Source: Marisa cornuarietis (lineage: Eukaryota > Mollusca > Gastropoda > Architaenioglossa > Ampullariidae). From it: DNA of 64,000 nt. Shown here piece by piece: positions 59,201-64,000 of this stretch (position 1 is its first letter; every line of letters begins with the position of its first letter). The DNA is taken from NCBI GenBank assembly GCA_004794655.1, contig SMMW01000575.1, positions 9,016,001-9,080,000 on the forward strand. The letters are read 5' to 3'. A program made the translations under genes and the position numbers. The notes below the pieces were generated by a model. That model did no database searches. It saw only the letters and a list, made by a program, of their open reading frames with translations, and was not told where the DNA came from.

Positions 59201-61029
59201 GAGGATGGGATGGAAAGAATGAGAAGAGTGTTTCGATGTACTTTGATTTTATTCGTATGCTGGTTCTCCTTGACGGGAGCGGGGAAACTTGACGGTCTCC
59301 TCGGGGGTTGGGAAAGTCTTGACCAGACTTTATGTACCAAGTCCTGACCAGACTTGTGTTTATTTAGCAAGTCTTGACCAGACTTGAGTAAAATTTGTCA
59401 TTTAAACCTGTTGAGGTGAGTGTATGTCTATGTTATTTACTGTTTTTAAATGGTGGAGTTTGAGAGAGTGATTAATATAATTTTTGTATGAGATAAATAG
59501 ATGAATGTATGTTATTGTTGTGGGGGAGGGAAATATTTAGATATTGATATACTGTGGGTTAAATATGGTTATTTTCTGTCTAGGTTTACTATTTTTTTTT
59601 TATTTCATTTTTTTTTATTCATTCATCTCGATAATCAACTGTGCATTCGTTGGCGGTCGGGACTGGGAGGTGCCTGATTCGGAAGAGACAGCACCAGGAC
59701 CGGAGACTGTGTTGTGTGATTTGTGTTGGGTTTTATTTTCTTTTCTGAAGACTGTGTTTGGGAGGACTGCGCCTTCAGGAGTGGAGGACTGCGCCTTTAT
59801 GAGTGAGGGGAATATTATGTTTGAAGGAACTAAGGGTGAACATTGAATTTTTGACTGTGTTTAGTTTTTATTTTGAATTTAGATTTGTTTGTTTAGTTAA
59901 TTATTAATTCTTCTTTTCAATTATATTTGTCTTTAAATTCAAATTGTGTTTGTTGTTTTAATAGTTACTGACTCGTCTGAAAGGCACTGTAGAGTGCAGG
60001 TGACACAAGGTTTGTACTGTTCTTTGTCAAAAGAATATGACAGCGCAAAGAAAGCCCCATAGATGCAATCGCTTGTGATATTGTTTCTAAAGAAAGCAAA
60101 ACTAAAGAACCATAGGCTTAATCTACCATCCAAACCAACTGATGTTGAAAGTAACCCAGAATCGCATCAACAACACAGCTGAAAAACTTGTAGGAAAATA
60201 TCATGCTAGCTTCAGACCAGGAAGGAGTACAGTTTAGCAAATCTTAAAATGTCGCATGCTGATAGAAGAAACATCTACATCTACAACACCAGCGAAATCT
60301 CTTTAACAACTTCATCGAGTTTTTAAAACGACATTTGACAAGGTCTGTCACAAGGATTTGTGGCGTGTGATGCAAAAAACACTACATCGAAGAGGGTCTC
60401 GTAAAAAGTCATCGAAGCACTATACAAGAGCTGTGATAAGCGCAGTGTTACTCTCAAACATTGGAATCAAAGCAATTGAGAGACATTTCAGACAATAATG
60501 GGTGTTCGTCAAGGGCGTCAGTGTAGCGTGTTCTTGCGATCATCACGCAAGTAACCCTTTACGACCGTCACACTTCAATTTTGGTACTGGGAGACCCATA
60601 TGATGTCTATGATCCATATGATGCTTTTCAGATTTCATCAATCTGATGGCTGGCACCAACTGCGAACTGCAAGAACTGACTGGCAGACTGACAGACAGGA
60701 AAATTCAAACTTTGAAATGATAGTCTAAAAACAATGATCAACATACCACTGCACGCGCTAATTTAAAAAAAAAATCTGACAGTTACCAGACTCAGAAGCT
60801 GATAAATCTGTCGGCTCTGCATCCATTTGAAAATCATTGTTGATGCTGTTGCTGTCGCTGCAACTGCTAGGATTAGCAGCAGACAGAGCACTCACGTGTA
60901 GCCTGTCAGTGAATGTTTTCTTGTCATTTTTAGGATGGCAACTTTCATTATCTGATGAAGACATTTCAGGCTTATTTATTTTTTCTCGTTGTCGTATGCA
61001 AATTCTGTGTAAATGGCCTAGAGGTAAAT
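53215..61029 (-). CDS. TIR-domain protein, TICAM (TRIF/TRAM)-like adaptor; last two exons
   Basis: Exon 60784-61029 joins exon 53215-54611 across a 6.2-kb intron. Both acceptors are phase 1 (GCAG|AT) and the donor GTAACT at 60783 matches, so the frame is kept. The upstream exon is Ser/Asp-rich (MSSSDNESCHPKNDKK). It also begins with a phase-1 acceptor, so more exons lie 5'. The last exon holds a TIR domain of about 120 residues near its start: box 1 DAVIYHADEDSDDALEV, then VSIFLS, LIVLFVTKSF, FLWRNKERYGTKFSVI and PLFELFPSFIK. Box 1 with YHA-x-ED-x-DDAL resembles TICAM adaptors more than MyD88 or Toll receptors, from memory of those families. No death domain or membrane helix is visible. The C-terminal 230 residues are polar and repetitive. 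TICAM adaptors link TIR receptors to kinase signalling. That role here is inferred. Confidence 0.75.
53390..53910 (-). repeat. Coding tandem repeats in the TIR protein (about five units of 40-42 residues)
   Basis: In the last exon the motif EQLS or EQLH recurs with spacing of 40, 42 and 40 residues (at about 53790, 53670, 53544 and 53424). Between the motifs the units share a QP/QL-x-x-TS core, another Gln, TS and a S-L-x-V-x-x-D block. A partial unit lies just before the first (LSVTSPQSEDTSILKVI). The units have diverged strongly, so the array is old. Confidence 0.75.
54612..55834. other. Intron of the TIR gene, 3' part
   Basis: No feature recognised except T-rich tracts near 55208-55240. 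Confidence 0.4.
55835..58495 (-). mobile_element. I/Nimbus-type LINE with RNase H, 5'-truncated
   Basis: On the minus strand the reverse transcriptase begins within block 1 (about 58495) and runs from 58258 to 57227: PNSYRPIALTSCLCKTFERM, GVPQGSILSPTLFNI, ASLYVDDFALC. A TGA near 58265 replaces an expected Trp codon. An RNase H domain lies at about 57120-56473 (FTDSSK; SAELYILLAL; IISDSLSTL). A C-terminal CCHC-like region (CPWCRGVLSVEHVLIACPG) is near 56300-56210. RT plus RNase H and a CAAA-repeat 3' tail (minus strand, about 55860-55835) fit the I clade, such as molluscan Nimbus. A frameshift separates RT from RNase H. It is inserted in the same orientation as the host TIR gene. Confidence 0.87.
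58496..59065 (+). mobile_element. Internally deleted mariner transposon (pseudogene)
   Basis: Plus-strand fragments read, out of frame with each other, as the N-terminal mariner helix-turn-helix (EQRCAITFCVKLGESASGTF, about 58630-58695), a short middle piece (ILTEHLHMRKV, about 58737-58770), and the catalytic C-terminus. That last part includes LHHDNAHVTL and a degenerate SIHLTSAP-x-DVFLFP-x-LKNVLKG block (about 58815-58985). The central part of the roughly 1-kb gene is missing. It abuts the 5' truncation of the LINE at about 58495. Confidence 0.78.
59050..59900. other. Repeat-rich intron sequence with a palindromic tandem motif
   Basis: A GGCC run (59064-59083) is followed at 59309-59386 by three copies of AAGTCTTGACCAGACTT, each palindromic. 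Further on is GC-richer sequence with a duplicated GAGGACTGCGCCTT motif (59762-59800). It may be a degraded terminal repeat of some element, but no partner copy is in the window. Confidence 0.4.
60130..60760 (+). mobile_element. LINE reverse-transcriptase fragment, heavily decayed
   Basis: Fragments in shifting frames read NRINNTAEKLVGKYHASFRP, TTFDKVCHKDLWRVMQKTL, KVIEALYKSC, TIMGVRQGRQCS and LMAGTNCELQELTGRLTDR. These are ordered pieces of an APE-type LINE RT domain. It ends within about 25 bases of the TIR-gene donor at 60783. Confidence 0.75.
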
Positions 61030-63330
61030 CTGCAAAATAAAAGAATCCATGAGTTATCCCATCAGCAAAATAAAACGAAATATTTTAATTGATTTCTCCA
61101 GTTTATGCTGATCATTACTCGAAAACCACACGTACAAGTGGAGAAGGTAGGGGAGAGGAGAGAGAACTGTGCTTTATTTGTTCAGGCCATCGGCCCATAG
61201 TGGCTACCTCCCCTCCCTCAACAAACCACATGCCTACATATAGCCTTGTGAAAATTATAATTAACAGTAAATCATGAAATCAAAAGATACAATGCAGTCT
61301 GCTAGGCAGCAGAAATATGCCAGAATTGAGAGAGAGAGCGAGAAAAAGAGAGAATATGAATGAACTGTTGTATTCTTGAGGACTTCGATCCATCAGATGG
61401 GTTTTTAAAAGCATGCAGTTACATACAAAGTAAAAACAAAATAAACAAACAAACAAACAAACAAAAACTTCATTTCTAACAGACAACGAATCAGTCTATG
61501 AAAAGATAAAGCATACTGCCTGCTAGCCAGCATAAAAGCAGAAACAGTCTCCACAAAAGGCTGACAATCACAACTTGGACTTCAGGAAGTCCCCAGTAAA
61601 CAGCTTAAAATGAAAAATATTGTGACGTTCATGTTTTTGAAGACTTTCTTTTAATATTAAATCCTTATGCACACAATTAATAAGGTGTCTGATAAAAGTA
61701 CTTGGATTTACCATGACCAATATGGACTTTAAAAGAATGTCTGTGCTGTATAGTTCAGAGGAATGAGGCACTGGGACAGACTTAAAGAATATGCATTTAA
61801 CCTTCTTGTCAGAGTCTCTGCATGTATGTGTGGAGTTCACAGTGAACATTTTTGCGTGCTAGATCAGCCGATGGCTATTGCTGATTATCCTTGTCATAAC
61901 TGGAGAAAACTTAGTAAAACATGGGGATTATGTCCTTGACGAAGCATATAAGTACTGCGCTTATCTTTATCAATGACGAAGACGACAAAGATGATGATTA
62001 TCAAGGAAAGTGCGCCATTTTCAGTGCAAACGATATCTGTGTCAGTAGAAAAATATTAGCTATTTTAACAACAAGAAATTCAATATTTAATAAGGGTTTT
62101 TAACGATGCATGCAAACTGAAGAAGAAATGCCTGTGTGGCTGATGAAAGAGATATTATTACAGATAAAGACCCCATGTATGAATATTAAGAAGTATTTAT
62201 TTTAAAATACATCTATTTTCTGTTCATAAAACTAGCAAATGACAATGCTATGGCTCAGTGTAGAAAAAAATGAAAAAGATCGAAAACATTAAAAGCAAAC
62301 CCGAGCTACAAATAACACTAAAAATAAACTGTTGTAATGCCATCCTCAACACAAGTACCACGTTTGAAGCAGTATCCTGGTTTTATGACCGAATCAACAG
62401 AACAAAGTTAGTTACCAGTTCAGACTTAAGGAATTAGTACACTGTCGTGAATGCAGCCTATGATTTGAAAAAAATCTCTGGTTGGTTTACTCCACCCTCA
62501 GTCTTCCGTTTCCGAACGTTCTTTTATAAAATAAGCAGTGTGACCTGTTATTTGTGAATAGCACCTAGTTATGTCGCAATACAGGCAATCGTCGCTTATT
62601 ATGAAGATAAATCATAAAGGTGAAAGTTTTAAAATTTTAACAAAACTTCTCAATTTTAGGAAAAATCAGCCGTCAAGATATTATTTGATAGTAGATTAAG
62701 AAAAAAGTATCAAAGGTGTCCTGCCTTTCTATTGCTTTGAAGGAATTTTGTACTTCCTTCATGCTATGAGAGCAATGGTGTCCTTGTAAAATGCCTAAAC
62801 ATGGCGAGGCTTCACGTTGCTTGTGTTAGTATCTTCACTTCCTTGTTAATCTCAAGAGCTACACATGTTTAAAGATAAAATCTTTTTCGAGATAATTAGC
62901 ATTTGACATCAGCATAGCATGAATCATTCCGTCCTTAAAATCTACATGTTCGGGAAGATTATAATTACTAGTCGGGAAAATATGATTACTAGACTACGTA
63001 GCCGTGAAAACTTTTCCCAGAAGCTATAGACTTTTGTCCGCAAAGATTTAAGAGGAGGCAGAAAAGTAACAAGAATCTCAATTTCCAGCGGACAATCAAA
63101 CTTACATTTGCTGCTATGCCAAGCGCCCCGTTAGCCAATAGGTCCGATAGAGTCTTTTAGCTATCGCAGCGAATTTTTACCCTTGGTTGGTATAACCGAT
63201 GGGTCATCCGGAAATTTCCGTGGCGACAGCTAAGCGAGTGCCATCAAACGGGCACAGTGGTGGCGGCTAAAGCGAAGTGTCGAAATAGTGAAGCCTCTTG
63301 TAGTACTTAGTATTTTTGGTAAAACAGACA
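61030..63330. other. Upstream intron or 5' region of the TIR gene, nothing confident
   Basis: No phase-matched upstream exon could be identified. An AAAC run lies at 61436-61466. Remaining sequence is AT-rich without conserved frames. Confidence 0.35.
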
Positions 63331-63337
63331 GCCCTGA

Positions 63338-63765
63338 TTGGTATGCAGGGACACCCCGATAAGCCTCCGATCAAAGAGGATCACCCCTTTGCTCCGATAG
63401 CGGAAAGCAGTTCTAAAAAATAACCTTCGGACCCTCCCTCCTCATCTTCATTAGTTACTACAGATGCGTTTGTCTACCAGTTCTTACAACCTCTTTTTTC
63501 TGTAAATATGGAAATCAAACAAAATAACCAATCAAATAAAACAGCAAGTTTCTCGGCGCAAACGTCGTCAAATACGGTTCAATACCATCCAGTCCGCCAT
63601 CTTGTGCTTTCGGTACGATAGCGAGCTACCGGAGGGGTGAGGCTCCATTAGCCTTAGAGCTACGATAGCCGGCTATCGGGGGTCCCTGCATGCGAATTTT
63701 CCCGCGCTAGCGTGACGAAAGGCCAATCGTACCAATAGCAGCGCTATCGGTGCTCCCTGCATACG
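63338..63765. repeat. MITE-like cluster of inverted repeats
   Basis: TATGCAGGGACACCCCGATA (about 63342) recurs inverted as CTATCGGGGGTCCCTGCATG (63673) and CTATCGGTGCTCCCTGCATA (63744). Several ACGATAGCGAGCTACCGG-type motifs lie in between. The outer inverted pair bounds about 350-420 bases, as in a miniature inverted-repeat element. G+C is well above the flanks. Confidence 0.5.
63590..63610 (-). promoter_or_regulatory. YY1-like motif
   Basis: On the minus strand ACAAGATGGCGGACTGG matches the YY1 consensus around AAGATGGCGG and could mark a TATA-less start for the minus-strand TIR gene. It lies inside the inverted-repeat cluster, so it may be incidental. Confidence 0.22.
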
Positions 63766-64000
63766 GGGCCTGCGACTACGCGAACGCGAGTGTCTGTGAC
63801 ATAATCCAATGATCTGTTTATACTATACGATTATCTAATACAATAGTCCGATACGATATGTCTCCAAGACAATAACTCATCGTGAATTGCAGGGTAGCAA
63901 ATAGCAACACGAACAGGTATTCAGAAGTGAGATGCAATACAAAATAAAAAAAATGTGGGTTACAGTACAAAGCCTCAGCACACACACCCCCCCCCCCGCA

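Noticed and set aside
59544..59846. 100-codon plus-strand frame starting with a hydrophobic stretch
   Set aside because: The start is T-rich simple sequence and the rest has no recognised domain, so a membrane protein is not supported.

Overview
The window is nuclear DNA from an animal with AT-rich, intron-rich genes. Several things point to a lophotrochozoan, most likely a gastropod mollusc: a WDR49/CFAP337-type ciliary WD40 gene, a TICAM-like TIR adaptor gene, degenerate SINEs with tRNA-type promoters, an I/Nimbus-type LINE, a CR1/L2-type LINE and a DIRS-like tyrosine-recombinase retroelement. Nothing looks prokaryotic, and short GT-AG introns interrupt almost every recognisable reading frame. 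The exact species cannot be read from the sequence.

Layout. (1) 353-22529, minus strand: a WD40/EF-hand ciliary gene (WDR49/CFAP337 family). I could join 18 coding exons in phase. The 3' end runs off the left edge and several 5' exons are only candidates. Its introns hold an APE-type LINE (1975-4520), a degenerate DIRS-like element (about 5376-9612) and a truncated LINE tail (15131-15424). (2) 23539-34443, plus strand: RANGAP1, 17 exons encoding 576 residues with leucine-rich repeats, an acidic stretch and the C-terminal domain. An in-phase alternative terminal exon is visible. The start lies head to head with gene 1. (3) 35147-43284, minus strand: AIMP1, six coding exons encoding 312 residues, convergent with RANGAP1. 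Its introns hold a 1.45-kb terminal-inverted-repeat transposon and a CR1/L2-like LINE. (4) 43.7-53.2 kb: mostly intergenic, with repeat fragments, a THAP-domain reading frame, an 86-base CA microsatellite and a giant imperfect palindrome of about 2.8 kb. (5) 53215-61029, minus strand: a TIR-domain gene whose last two exons are resolved. Its 6.2-kb intron holds an I/Nimbus-like LINE, an internally deleted mariner and another LINE fragment. (6) 61-64 kb: no confident gene, and a cluster of inverted repeats near 63.3-63.8 kb.

The host genes have unrelated jobs: cilium axoneme, the Ran GTPase cycle, the tRNA synthetase complex and innate immune signalling. They do not form a functional cluster. 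The most novel-looking items are the TICAM-like TIR protein with about five 40-42-residue C-terminal repeats, the 2.8-kb palindrome, the alternative RANGAP1 tail that creates a textbook nuclear-export motif, and the DIRS-like element with inverted ends. All statements are read by eye from the sequence; no database search was run.
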